From Alligator mississippiensis (taxonomy: Eukaryota > Chordata > Crocodylia > Alligatoridae), in assembly GCF_030867095.1 (NCBI RefSeq), contig NC_081829.1, forward strand, positions 45,505,036 to 45,569,035: a DNA stretch of 64,000 nt, given 5' to 3'. Positions 9,831 through 20,800 of this stretch are shown in pieces. The translations under genes were made by a program, and so were the position numbers. The notes under the pieces were generated by a model. The model ran no database searches. It saw only the letters and a list, made by a program, of their open reading frames with translations, and was not told where the DNA came from. The stretch's first letter is position 1. The number at the start of each line of letters is the position of its first letter.

Positions 9831-11354
9831 TCAGTGGACGAATTTGAGGAGGAGAATGAAACTGCCATGCGAGACCTGACAGGACCCTGGGAGGAGCCCC
9901 AAGTAGATGGCCAGTTAGATCCGAGCTGGGAGGCCAAAGTGAAAACCCTGATTACTGAATTTCAAGACATTTTCAGGGAAATACCTGGGGAAGCTAGGGG
10001 AGTCCACCACCATATTGTGACCCCAACAGGATGCATAATTAGGGACCACTGGAGGAGGTTACCATGTCACCTATGGCCCATTGTCCAGCAAGAAATTGAA
10101 CAAATGAAGAGACGAAGGATTATCGAGGAGTCCCAAAGTCCCTGGAGGAGCCCCATCATAGTGGTGCCAAACCAGGATGGGTCAATCCTCTTATGTGTTG
10201 ATTATCAGAATCTAAACAAAATTGCTAAGTTTGATGCCTTCCCGATGCCCCAGATTGATGACATGCTAGAAAAGTTAGGCCAGGCCCTATTTATATCCAC
10301 GCTAGACCTCACCAAGGGGTATTGGCAGATCCTGATGATGGAGGAAAATAAAGAAAAGACAGCTTTTGGAACTCCATGGGGGCTCTTCCAATTTAAGAGG
10401 ATGCCGTTTGGACTACATGGGGCGACTGCCTCTTTCCAACGATTAATGGAGCACCTGTTTGCCCCGCATCAAAACTACACAGCAGCCTATATAGACAACA
10501 TTATCATCTTTTCTCCTGTTTGGGAAACCCATTGCAAACATCTGTGGCAAGTGCTGGGGAGCCTCCGACAAGTGGGGCTAATGGCGAACCCCAAAAAATG
10601 CTCCTTAGGGAAGAGGGAGAAGCAGTACTTAGGATTTTTAGTAGGCCAAGGAGTCATTAAGCCAATAACCAATAAAGTGGCAGCCATAAAAGAACACCCC
10701 CTACCAGAATTGTTGAAACAGCGCGCTCCGGTCCTTCCTAGGGTTCACCAACTACTATCGTTGGTTCATCCCCAACTTGTCAGAAAAAGCGGCCCCACTG
10801 ACAGAGTTAACAAAGGGGTGCCGCAACCCATCCCCTGGGGCCCAGAGGCCCTACAGGTCTTTGACAAACTGAAAGAGGCCTTATGTCAACACCCAGTCCT
10901 GTATACACCAGACTTTCAGGAAACCTTCTTTTTGCAAACAGATGCCTCAGCAATAGCGCTGGGCGCATTACTATTCCAAAAAGAACAGGGAGCCAAAAGA
11001 TCAGTGGCTTTCACCAGTAGAAAACTTAAACCCACCGAGATCCATTATTCCATCATAGAGAGGGAGTGTCTAGCAATACGATGGGGCATAGAACTCTTCC
11101 AATATTACCTGTTGGGGAGGAAGTTCATGCTTATCACGGACCACGTGCCCCTGCGATGGTTAAGAATGGCCAAACTGAACAAGGTCAGGCTCATGAGATG
11201 GTCCCTGGCTTTACAACCTTTGTGTTTTTCAGTGGAACATCGAGCAGGATGGAGGTGCAGAAATGTATATTTCTTATCCTGCCCAGGAGGCGTCCCTACC
11301 ACGGACATGATACCCATGAAGGAAGACACATCAGAAGGCCAGGTACCCAGCTAG
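9759..11354 (+). CDS. Reverse transcriptase - RNase H frame of Gmr1-like gypsy (531 codons open, catalytically altered)
   Basis: The longest open frame of the element. Residues 1-25 are the tail of the integrase GPY/F module. RT occupies about 110-300: LLCVDYQNLNKI, FISTLDLTKGYWQI (catalytic Asp 183), KRMPFGLHGATASFQRLM, and the active-site box YIDN at 244-247, where the family has YxDD; the last Asp is now Asn. RNase H is at about 392-500: LQTDASAIALGALLFQ (Asp 395), IERECLAI, LITDHVPLRWL. Between residues about 320 and 350 the frame reads nonsense, while the usual connection sequence (FLGFTNYYRWF) appears in another frame, so two compensating frameshifts lie around 10715-10840. Open, but not expected to be active. 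Confidence 0.8.
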   Translation: MQRRLIYYINLLRKWHQGDGWLVKSVDEFEEENETAMRDLTGPWEEPQVDGQLDPSWEAKVKTLITEFQDIFREIPGEARGVHHHIVTPTGCIIRDHWRRLPCHLWPIVQQEIEQMKRRRIIEESQSPWRSPIIVVPNQDGSILLCVDYQNLNKIAKFDAFPMPQIDDMLEKLGQALFISTLDLTKGYWQILMMEENKEKTAFGTPWGLFQFKRMPFGLHGATASFQRLMEHLFAPHQNYTAAYIDNIIIFSPVWETHCKHLWQVLGSLRQVGLMANPKKCSLGKREKQYLGFLVGQGVIKPITNKVAAIKEHPLPELLKQRAPVLPRVHQLLSLVHPQLVRKSGPTDRVNKGVPQPIPWGPEALQVFDKLKEALCQHPVLYTPDFQETFFLQTDASAIALGALLFQKEQGAKRSVAFTSRKLKPTEIHYSIIERECLAIRWGIELFQYYLLGRKFMLITDHVPLRWLRMAKLNKVRLMRWSLALQPLCFSVEHRAGWRCRNVYFLSCPGGVPTTDMIPMKEDTSEGQVPS

Positions 11355-11550
11355 GACCTTGTAACTTGAGCAAGAATTGTCAAGGAGAAATTTTTGTCTC
11401 CTTTCTTTTGTTTGGTGTCAGTTCCTTCCTTCCCCTTTTTGGTTTTTTTGCTCTCCTGTTCATGCTTCCCCTTCTCTCGGGGGGCAGAACCCCTCAGTTT
11501 GGATCAACACCAGTCTGCTGAACACCCCTCAATAGGGGAGGGAACCGAGT

Positions 11551-11567
11551 AACTGGAGGGGGAGGTG
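11551..11567 (+). promoter_or_regulatory. Polypurine tract before the 3' LTR
   Basis: The purine-rich stretch 'ggagggggagg' ends one or two bases before TGTAACAAGG, the first bases of the 3' LTR. Such a tract primes plus-strand DNA synthesis in LTR elements. Confidence 0.6.
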
Positions 11568-12436
11568 TGTAACAAGGTCCCAACTGAAACCCTGTTATTG
11601 AGAGATTTTGGTAGCTGAAAGTGATTACCACCCGGCGGGGGAGGAGGCGCCCCACGCCTGCCGAGACCCAGTGGGACTTGGCACAAAGGGATATGAGGAG
11701 GAGGAGGTCGGAGGAAGGGTGCCTTTGGGCCCCACGGGAGGAAGAGACACAGCTTAAGACCCTTGCTAAGGAGGATCCGGAGGGAGGATCCCAGGTGCAG
11801 GGGTCGACATAGACTGAGGGACGACTGAACCCAGGACCTGTAGCCCATCCTTGCCACATACCTGGAGCTCCAAGCAGCGGCAGTGAGCCAGAAGGGAATG
11901 GAGCCATAGCGCAGGGAAAAGCCGCAGCTTCACGCTGTGACATGGCAAGGCAACGCAATAGTCAAAGGGCAGTGGAGGCCACCCACGCAGCCCTGGAAGA
12001 AGCTGGGACCCAGCACCCAAACTTACAGAAAAAGGGGAGTTGGGATAGAGAGTGGAGAAATGCCCAGATCCACACACTGGCACCGAGCGCAGCAGGCGAA
12101 ATCGGGCGTCACCCATAACAATCCGCTAATAAGATAATTAGTTGCAGGAACCTGAGACATTCCCCTACACTTACTGCCCCAATTAAGTTGGTGAGGATTC
12201 TCTTCGGAGACCAGGGGTGATCCTAGAAATGACATGGACAAACTGCTGCCCTGTCTGGGCTTTCCTGTAAGAGACAGAGCAATAAAGCACCTAAATTGTA
12301 GTTCAACCAAGCATGGTCCTTTTGTGGGTACTAACTGGGGTAACATATCTTCCCTCCCTATTTCTTTAATTAGATCAAAGTCGTGGCAGGCGAGAACCAA
12401 GGTAGTTAGGTGGTACCCTGCACAGACACGCTAACA
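11568..12436 (+). repeat. 3' LTR of gypsy element (complete, 869 bp)
   Basis: It begins TGTAAC and ends GCTAACA, giving the TG...CA ends of LTRs. Positions 11768-12436 align with the partial 5' LTR at 7095-7764. An AATAAAG signal near 12281 is a likely polyadenylation site. Differences from the 5' LTR are frequent, so the insertion is old. The target-site duplication cannot be checked because the left edge of the element is missing. Confidence 0.85.
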
Positions 12437-14230
12437 CACCCCAAAAGTTATAGACAGATCACTAATTTGTATATCATGCACACAATGACATATTTATACA
12501 CACACACACACACACCAGTTCACACACATACAACCCACCTACACATTCACACATGTAAGTTCCTTACTTGGACGGCACAGTGTGTTTGTGTGTGCTTGGG
12601 GTACTTGGGATACATGGGGGAAGGTTCAGGTGAGAGAGAGAGAGTTAAAGTGTAGAGAGTGAAAGTTGCCAGAAAGAGGATTAGAACTGGTGGACTACAG
12701 AGAAGCTGGCTGAGGAACTAAGGCTTGGGTTTACTTAAGGTAGACTGGGGCTGGAAACTGAGGCAGACAGCTGAGATAATGGGGGGGCGGAGGTGGAGAT
12801 AAGCGGTGGCAAGAAGGAGACAGCGAGGAACGAAACTGAGGCAGAAACCTGGTTGCTCAGGAGAAAAGGCAGTGGGGATAAGACAGTGGCAAAGAAACAG
12901 GGGGGTTGGAGGCAGAGAGGAGCTCAGGAAAGGCGTTGGAGGTGGCAGTGAGCCAGGAGTAGGAGAGGGAGAAATGAGACAGATGTTAGAGGGGCGAGGA
13001 GCAGAGATTGGAGCAGGGCCAAACCATAGTAGAGCAAAACCCAACTTAGGGGTCCAAATAACAGTTTTATTAAACAGACAACACACTACATAGCCCCATG
13101 AAGTTGTTGGTATACCCTCCCCCCACATACACACACAAGTACTCACAATGGCAGCAGGAGAAAGAGACTCGGTGGAAGGGTTTGGAGTCCAGGTAGGGAA
13201 GAGAAGCAAAGTCCAAGTCCTTGGTTGAAGAGGGGGTGTGAGGTGATAGCTACATATTCAGGCTGGAAAGGGTCCTTGTCCAGTAGGTGTCGTCCAGAGG
13301 GGGGTCACTGGTAGGGCCTCTGGGTGGATAGGTGGTGTGGAATGGTGCTGGTCCAGATGGAGAGGGTGTCCCACTGGGTCTGTCTTCACTGCCCCTTTTT
13401 ATAGGGGCAGACCTTGTGTGACCCTAGTGACAGGAGGCATGCCCAGGCAAGGGTCAGCCCCTGGTGTACTGAGCATGTGTGCTCCATGCAGGGATGTGCA
13501 GTTTTGGGTGTCTGTAATGGTGGGGTACAATGGTAGAGTTGCTGGTTCTGCAGGGTCTTTTGTCTTTCAAATGCTGGGTTCTTGTCTCTGTTCCTGAGGT
13601 CCGTGGTTCCTGGATGAATCAATGTGAGGTGATGGCCAGGTTGTTACAGGCCATTCAGTAGAGGCCTGGTACCACTGTATTTCAATCATTCCCAATCACT
13701 CTCATTCATCAGGGAATCATTTTACATGGGAGGGGTACATGAATCATACAGTTGCAACACTGTATGATGCCCGAGCAGAGGACCCAAGATGGAGGCTTGA
13801 CATACAAAATGGAAACTTGACATGAGTTACGCTAACTTACATATATAGGCCTAAAACAGTAATCACACAATATATAAGCAGTACAAACATAATTATCACT
13901 TATAAAACAGTGGGTATTGATATCAAAATAGCAGGGAAATTATTTGTAAAGAGGGGAGGGAAAAATAAAACTCACTACCTAAAATAAAATGTTAAAACTT
14001 ATTCTACATCTTAGCTTACTTATACTTATCTATAAGGAATAGAGAGGGAGAGAAAAAATCAGAAACAGTTGGGGAAGGGGACGGAATGCATTTTAAAATA
14101 AATTTAAAAAAAAGAAAAGCTGAGGGTTTTGCAACAGAAGAAGGCACCTGCCACGCCAAGCCACGCCACATTAGATTCTAGATCCCTAGGAGAGTGTAGC
14201 ATAATTTAGCTCTGCTCTCAGCAAGGGGGG
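12437..14230. other. Unclassified interval between two LTR elements, with a short (CA)n
   Basis: (AC)n lies at 12498-12515 and GAGAGA at about 12633-12645. Purine-rich sequence at 12700-13060 gives long frames on both strands with no domain. From about 13650 it is AT-rich. The last 130 bp, ending in 'agcaagggggga', run into the LTR at 14231 and may be the internal 3' part of that LTR element, but I recognise no coding domain. Confidence 0.3.
14219..14230 (+). promoter_or_regulatory. Probable polypurine tract next to LTR
   Basis: The tract 'agcaagggggga' immediately precedes TGTCACAACC. A purine tract followed by TGT is what an internal region meeting a 3' LTR looks like, so this LTR may be a 3' LTR rather than a solo copy. 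Confidence 0.4.
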
Positions 14231-15100
14231 ATGTCACAACCCAAAGTTGTGGTTTTTGTTTGTGTGTGCTTCGGCACCGCTAAATTATTGTTCCCTCCTA
14301 AATTGTAGCTTTCTTTGCACGGTAGAGTTCTCTGCTGCGGGAGAGAACTCTGGTGCAATGGGGGATTTCCCGCCAATTTGCAGCTTCTTTGCATGGTGCA
14401 TTTCTTTTGCATCTCAGAGATGTACAGTGCAAAGGAGTTCCCGCCAATTGTATTCACATTATTGGCTGGTTCTAAATATAGGCACATGTGGCGGCTAGCT
14501 ATTGGCTTGCTAGCCGTACAAAAGGCTCGAGTGGTTTCCTCCCAAGTTGGAGAACTCCACGAACACCAGGAGGAGGAGACTTCACCCAGTGTGAAGATCT
14601 CTAAGCGCTGCGGATCCTCACGGACCCAACGCGTTTCAAGCAGGCAATAGAGGCTTAATAATCGAACCCATGGAGCTTTAACTACTCCGGAGGGAAAAAG
14701 AAGAAAGAACGAACCGCCTCTAGCCTCTCCCCGTCGCTGAGCGCAATCCCAGACGTATCCCTTTCCTGTAAACCCAATTTTCGAACCCACAGAGCCTTAA
14801 CAACTCCGGGGGACCAGGGAACCGAACCGAGCCCACAGAGCTTCAACAACTCTGTGGGAAAGAATTGCCGAACCCGCGGAGCCTAAACAACTCTGTGGGA
14901 AGGAATTTGTCGTAGTCCTCCAGCGAGGATTTAAGTGGAGCTGCACCTGGAAAGCTGTCCAGCCTACACAACTACCATCTTTGGGTGTAAGTAAATAATC
15001 TTTTCAATCAACCACTATGCGTTTGTGACTGATTCTAGCTCGCCACCAGTTTTCTCCGACCCCATGTGCCCGGGCTGCTGGCCACAGCCCGCGTGCGCAA
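14231..15100 (+). repeat. LTR (endogenous retrovirus-like) with promoter elements and internal short repeats
   Basis: It starts TGTCACAACC. Two ATTGG boxes (inverted CCAAT) near 14461 and 14498 flank a TATA-like 'aaatata' near 14472, a promoter layout. From about 14657 to 14910 a module of roughly 40-60 bp recurs four times, each with 'cgaaccc' or 'cgagccc', 'gag' and 'aacaactc' or 'aactactc'. 'gtaaataatc' near 14991 may serve as the polyadenylation signal, followed by a U5-like stretch to 15050-15170. The right boundary is uncertain. No viral coding region is visible beside it. Confidence 0.5.
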
Positions 15101-16000
15101 AAGACGGGCCGCGGATCGCCCCTCCCGACTCGCACTTGGCTGCGGGATCAGGGCCCGGCCTGCACAGAATTAACATGAAATATGCCATCAAATACGCAAA
15201 CAGCAATGCCATTAAAGTGGTGCAAAACACATTTAACCCACTTTAAACTTCCTTTAAAGTGTCATCTACAAACACCCATAGAGACTTGATAAAAGAGCAT
15301 CAGAGAAGGGGGAATAGGAATGTGAGTGGTAAAGACTCACTTTAGAGTGGCATATTAGTAACCTCTTCTCTGTAGATGAGTGTTAACTGATTTTGTAGTT
15401 ATTCTTAAAATGGAAGATATAGTGATAGAAGTTATAATTTAGAGACACTCCCATAAAAGACTATAGAAGTTGGGAATTGGGAGATAATCCCTCAGTTGTA
15501 GTAGGTCGGTAGGTTAGTTATTTTATTAGTTAGAGACTGGGGGTCTTCAAAGATTGCCTACAATAAAGTTCACTGTTTAGTTCTCATTCACATATGCCTC
15601 TGCTTAATGGACTCCATGATCACTACAGAATCTCCATGTAGGCAGTGAGACACATGGTACAATTTAAAGATGCTATTTTTAGATAGCTACCAATCTGTGT
15701 TAAAATATTCACCCCATCTCCATATCAGCTTTTTTAAAAGGGGTCAGTCACCCTATATCATTACTACCCTAGAATGTTGGAGGATTGCTTTTGGTACTGT
15801 CTGATTAAGCCTGCCTGTACCTCTGATCAAAAAGCAAAACCAAAGCAAGCATCCATCTTCAGTCAGGCCCTCAGCATTTTTTTCATACCAGCTATTAGTT
15901 TGAATTGCCTCTTGGGGTGCTTCTAGATGAGCACGCACATACTTTTAGCAGGATCTCAAACCCCTTTGAGATGCTGCAGGACACATGTGCGGGAACAAAA
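15101..16000. other. No recognisable feature
   Basis: Moderately AT-rich DNA without a domain-bearing frame. The small frames here have no recognisable content. 'gcttctagatgagcac' near 15921 resembles ends of short DNA transposons but has no visible partner. Confidence 0.3.
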
Positions 16001-17490
16001 AAAACATTCCCACGCTGCATATTTGCAGTGCAGGGGCAAAATTAGACCCCAGGGTTAAAAAAAGAAAAAAAATGCTCCATAGAAAAGTGAGGCAAGGCAG
16101 GGTCCCAGACCATGCCTGGAGGCAACCCAGGAGTCAGTCCTCCAGGAGAGATGCTCCGGTTTCTAACCAGAGAGTCTTTGTGGTGCTCCTGCTGCCCCCA
16201 GCACTGTTGAGGGTAAGTTAGGGATGTATGTGTGTGTGCGGTGGGGGGGGGTTATGGGTGTGGTGGGGGGTGTGAGGAGTGGCATAGGGATGTTGGGGGT
16301 TTCAGGAGTGGAGGGGGTTGTTGGGGCTATGGGGAGTGGCAGAAGGATGCCAGGGGGTGTGGGGAGCAGCAGTGGGGAATGTCCTGTATGTGGATGTGTT
16401 CATGGGGGGGGGCTCAAGCGGGGGTTGCCACATGCCTGCCCCCCACTCAGCCCCTGTGGTGTGGAGCCGGCAGCTGCAGCAAAGCCAGTGACATGTAGTG
16501 AGGCCCAACCCAACCCAGCCTGGCACAGTCTGCTAGCCTGGCTTTGCACCAGAGTGGGAGGCATGGCTCTGGGAGGCATGGCTCGTGTGCAAATGCACAC
16601 TAGCTGTGCAGCCCAGGCCAGATTGGACTGGCAGGGCACATTTTCCATGAGGCTTAGGCACACCTGAGCCTCATGGAAAATGCACCCCGCCAGCCTGACC
16701 CAGCCCGGGCCGTGCAACTAGTGTTCATTTGCGCAGGAGCCATATGTCTTTTTCCAGTGCAAAGCCAGACTAGCGAGCCATGCCAGGCTGGGTCCTGCTG
16801 CCAGACTCCTCCCACAGGCACCATGGAGCAAGCACTGCTGCTGCCAGAGGCAGGACCCAGCACAGTGTGCCAAGCCAGGTCCTGCCGCCATGGAACCAGC
16901 CAAGCCCGGCAGCATGAGCTGCCCCAGTGCTTGCAGGACCTGGGTCAGCACAACATGCAGTCCCTGTGAGTGTGCTGGCACCTGGATGACATTGGTGAGT
17001 GGTGTCAGTCCCTGATGAGTGGAACAGGTAGTTCTGGCTCTGAGCCATGCGGGGCCATGCCACGCCACGCCATGCCACGCCACGCCATGGTGGGGTCGGT
17101 AACAGCGGGCTCTGAGCACCCCAATCCTGCTGCTGATACAGGGGGTAAGTTGTGGGCCCTGTATGGGGAGGCTGTGGCCCTGCAGGTTGGCTGGGACCTT
17201 GCACAGGGAAGGGTGGAGAGCTGTGGTTGTGCAGTGGGGGGAAATCCATGCACCCTGTGGGGGCCAGGGGACCCACCCCTCCTGAGCAGACCCCCACCAG
17301 GTCCTCCCACAATCACAGTACCCCCGCAATCGCCCCACCCCACCTCTTGCAAACCCCACATTCCCCCATCACACACCCATCATGTGAGAAGAAGGCCACC
17401 AGGTCCTCCCACACCCACAGTCCCTCCATAATCACCCCACCCTTCTCCATCACACACCCATCATGTGAAAAGAAAACCAAAAGTACACAT
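16001..17490. repeat. GC-rich repeat block containing a large palindrome
   Basis: Composition changes sharply to GC-rich at about 16080 and back to AT-rich at about 17490. Long frames occur on both strands without any domain, as expected from composition. The centre is the inverted repeat at 16505-16800. 'ccatgccacgcc' repeats around 17053-17088, and 'cacacccatcatgtga' occurs twice at 17373 and 17453. Origin unknown; a foldback DNA transposon is likely. Confidence 0.45.
16505..16800. repeat. Large inverted repeat (arms about 140 bp, 11-nt spacer)
   Basis: The 15 bases 'ttttccatgaggctt' region at 16639-16655 is mirrored by 'agcctcatggaaaa' at 16668-16681 around a short spacer. Moving outward, 'ctagcctggctttgcac' (about 16533) is mirrored as 'gcaaagccagactag' (about 16761), and 'cccagcctggca' (about 16514) as 'tgccaggctggg' (about 16781). 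A transcript through it would fold into a long imperfect hairpin. Confidence 0.7.
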
Positions 17491-17850
17491 CAACATGTAT
17501 AGATATTTAGAATTAACTTGATGATGATGCTAGAGACACTGGTAGGCTTCCAAATTGCTTTAACATTGTAAATATATCAATAAAGCATTGCCCAAATGAT
17601 TGATCCCTATCTCTCTCTCTCTATGCATATATGTATATGTGTGTGTATAGTAGTGTTTTATTCTAATTGTGAAAGAACATGGATTTGGGGGTATTTAAAA
17701 ATGGATTTGGAATGCTGCTGCATCAGGCCAGCTGGCAGAAGGGGCTAGTGTCCCCAGATACCAATTGGCCAGGGCCCAGAAATTCCTATTTATACCTCTC
17801 ATATTAACACGGGCCTTAAAGCCCACCCAGCTAACTAATAGCCCCTTCGT
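17491..17850. other. AT-rich stretch with short CT/TATG microsatellite
   Basis: A (CT)n followed by TATG/GT repeats lies at about 17611-17650. The part from about 17700 may be 3' UTR of the Tx1 LINE that begins to the right, but no tail boundary is visible. Confidence 0.35.
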
Positions 17851-17889
17851 GGGGCCAAAGGGTGTAAGATGAAACTAATTTCTTAGGAC

Positions 17890-20800
17890 AACATAATCAA
17901 AAACAGGATAAGAGTGGCATCAGAGGCAAGGAGTCAAAATGTGAAAAGAAGTTCTCTGGAGGGGGACACAGAGCAGAGACCACCAGGCTGCACCCACTGG
18001 TCCTCAAAGCCACCCAAGGAGCCAGTGGATGCCACCAACTGGTGCTCTGCCCAGAAATGTGCTCAGACAAGAGGAAATTTGGCCCTACAGTCTCCAGGCA
18101 CCTTCCAGGCCAGATCCTCCTTCCTGATCAAGTACAGGGCCCACTTGGTCAGGGCCAGAAGGAGGTTAACCAGGAGGTCCTGGGACTTGGTGGGGCTGCA
18201 GATGGAGTGACAAAAACAAAAAGATGACGGGTGAAATTCAACCAGAACCTCAAGAGGAAGTTCTGGAAGTGGAGGCGGAGGAACTGCAGCCTAGTGCACT
18301 CAAGGATCATATACACCAGGGTCTCCCTTTGCCTGCAGAAGGGGCAGGAGACCAGGGTGTCTGTGAAGCTCACCACATACGCGCCCATGCGGATGATTCC
18401 ATGCAGGAGATGGCAGCTGAGGTCCCTAGTGGCTCATGGGATGAGGATGGAGTACAGACTCAGCCACTGGAGTGTCCTAGCCATGCCCTCACTGAACACG
18501 TCCCGCCACTTGGTGTCTGGGCAGGATGCGAAGGTGGCATTATGGATCGTGCAGCATGAGAGTGTAGAGGTAGCAGTGGTGGACAGTGGAAAAGTGGACT
18601 GGTCTGGAATCCTCCAGCCAGCTCAGGTGGTGGAGCAGGGAGTGCCATGTGGCCAGCCAAAGCACCGGCACCACCACAAACTTCAGTGGGCTGGAGAATA
18701 TGGAGGAAGCGGGGACCACCAATGCACAGGACCTGGTTAAAAAAGGTAGGGGTGTTGGGAGGTACAGCAGATTTCACCTCCTGGACCAGATAGGAGGTCA
18801 CATGTGTCATGGGTAGATCCATGCCTCGGCCAGCACAGTGGGGTACACCCACTCCTGCCTATTGTAGTCCAGGACGTCTCTGATTTGAGTGACACCAGCC
18901 AGGATCAACCTCTATCACAATTGGGGCACCTCTGCTATTGGCACCTCCAGCATTTGGCTTGATGAGCAGGTCGGACCCTGGGTGAGCATCTCAGGGGACC
19001 TGGAGGTGGAGACCAGCCTCCAGGTGCAGAGGAGGTCCTGGTAGAAATCTGGCAGCCCTCACAGGTCCTGCAGGGAGAAGCCCCACAGGCTGAGGAGCTG
19101 ACAGTTGTATCAGAGCCCCCGGAACTGGTGGAGGAAAGTGCACCCCAGGTGGCCCCAGGCAGAACCAGCTGGTTCAGCACCAGCACTCTCCCACACAGGG
19201 AGACACACCTCAGGAACCCTGCCCATGCCTGAAGCCACTCCACCACCCTTACCTCCAGCTGGTGCCAGTTCTCTGGTGGGGTAGGTTTGTAGGGGACAGG
19301 TAGACCCCCAAGTAGAGCAGCAAGCCCACATCCCAGCAGATCCTGTGGAGCACAGGTGGGAGTAAGCCCACCTGCCACCTGCCACCCATCATCAGGCCAA
19401 AGCTCTTGGACCCAGTTGACCTGGGCAGAGGAGGCTACCAAACACAATGCGTGGTAGGCCTCCACCTGCGCCAGGTCACCTGGGTCCTGGACTGCAAGGA
19501 GTATATTATCAGCATATGATAACAGGACCAGCCATGCAGCCGGCTCCTAGAGCACCAACCCTGCCACCCACCTCTACAGGAGGATGAGGAAGGGCTCCAG
19601 GGCCAAGGTGTACAGCTGGCATGACAGCAGACAGCTTTGACACACTAATCTCCTGAATGGGATGGGTTCCATCAGGGTCCAGTTAAGCTTGACCAAACAC
19701 TCTGCAGACCTGTACAGCACCTGGAGAGCCCACAAGAATTGGTGCCCAAAGCCAAAGGCCCTCAGCATGCCTATGAGGTACCTGTGGTCCACTCTGTCAA
19801 GCGCCTTTTCCTGGTCCAGGGATTGGAGGGCAAAAGACAGGTCCTCCAGGAGTGCTAGCTCTAGGAAGTCCCAAACCAGGTACAGAAGATAAAATATCTG
19901 GGTACCATGTACATCTGGTTGGGATGGATCACATCTGTCAGCAGAGTGCAGGCACAGTGAGATGGCCTTCACTGCCACCTTGTAGTCTGTGCAGTTGCGG
20001 GACACAGGACATCAGTTCCTCAGGTTGTGGGGATCCCCCTTTTTTGGCAGCAGGGTCAGCACAGCCCTCCAGCATGACAGGGGCAGTTCCCCACTTTTCT
20101 CAGATTCAGCCCAGACCATGACACAGTCCAGGCCAAGAGCATCCTAGAAGGCCCAGTAGAACTCCCTGGTCAACCCTTTGATGCCCAGTGCCTTGTTGCC
20201 AGGCATCAGGCAGAGCGTGGACGAAAACTCAGTCAGAGCAAGAGGAGCCTCCAGCTTGTCCCAGTCACCCATGCTGACCTGCTGGAGTCCCTCCCACACG
20301 GTCTGGCAGGCTTCGGCATCAGTCAGATCCAGGGAGAACAGCTCTTTGTAGAAGGCATGCGCATGTCAGCGCATCTCACTTGGATCCATGAGGGGGGTGC
20401 CATCACCCTCCAGAAGGCAGGTGATGTACTTCTTGGCCCCCTGCCTTCTCTCCAGGGCATAGAAGAAATGGGAGCCACAGTCCATCTCCTGAAGGAGATA
20501 GATGTGTGAGTGGATAAATGCACTGTGGGGTGCAGTGTTCATATGGAGCACAAAGCTCTTCCTGCCTCTCCTGACACTCTCTGCAGAGTGACAGGTTGGT
20601 TGGGTTGGTGGCCAGGTGCCTCTCCAGCTCTAGCACTTCCAACTCAAGCTGGTCCTGGACCACCTCCCTCTGCCGGGTGTGCCTCTGAGTGTAGCTGTGG
20701 CAAAAAAGCGGGATGCACACTTTCTCCATGTTCCACCACCTCCGAGCTGAGGGAAAGCTGCCCCTTCCTCCCACCAGGCCTGCCAGAACACCTGAAAGGC

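Larger units (their letters stand above)
7095..12436 (+). mobile_element. Gmr1-like Ty3/gypsy LTR retrotransposon (gag - integrase - RT - RNase H order), decayed
   Basis: An almost complete LTR retrotransposon. It has a partial 5' LTR (7095-7764), a primer-binding site (7768-7785), gag with a SCAN-like capsid part and zinc knuckle (7787-8670), integrase (8750-9830), then RT and RNase H (9890-11354), a polypurine tract and a full 3' LTR (11568-12436). Normal Ty3/gypsy elements have integrase after RNase H; here it precedes RT, as known for the Gmr1 lineage. No protease is visible between the zinc knuckle and integrase, so that part is deleted or too decayed. Stops, frameshifts and catalytic substitutions show it cannot move autonomously. 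The 5' LTR lacks about 200 bp and abuts CR1 sequence, so a deletion or recombination affected the left edge. Confidence 0.85.

Noticed and set aside
12718..13209. 163-codon minus-strand frame
   Set aside because: The opposite strand is purine-rich and low in stops; the protein is Pro/Ser-rich without a recognisable motif.
16718..17431. 213-codon and 153-codon frames as genes
   Set aside because: Opposite-strand frames in a GC-rich palindromic repeat; no domain, splice signal or start context.
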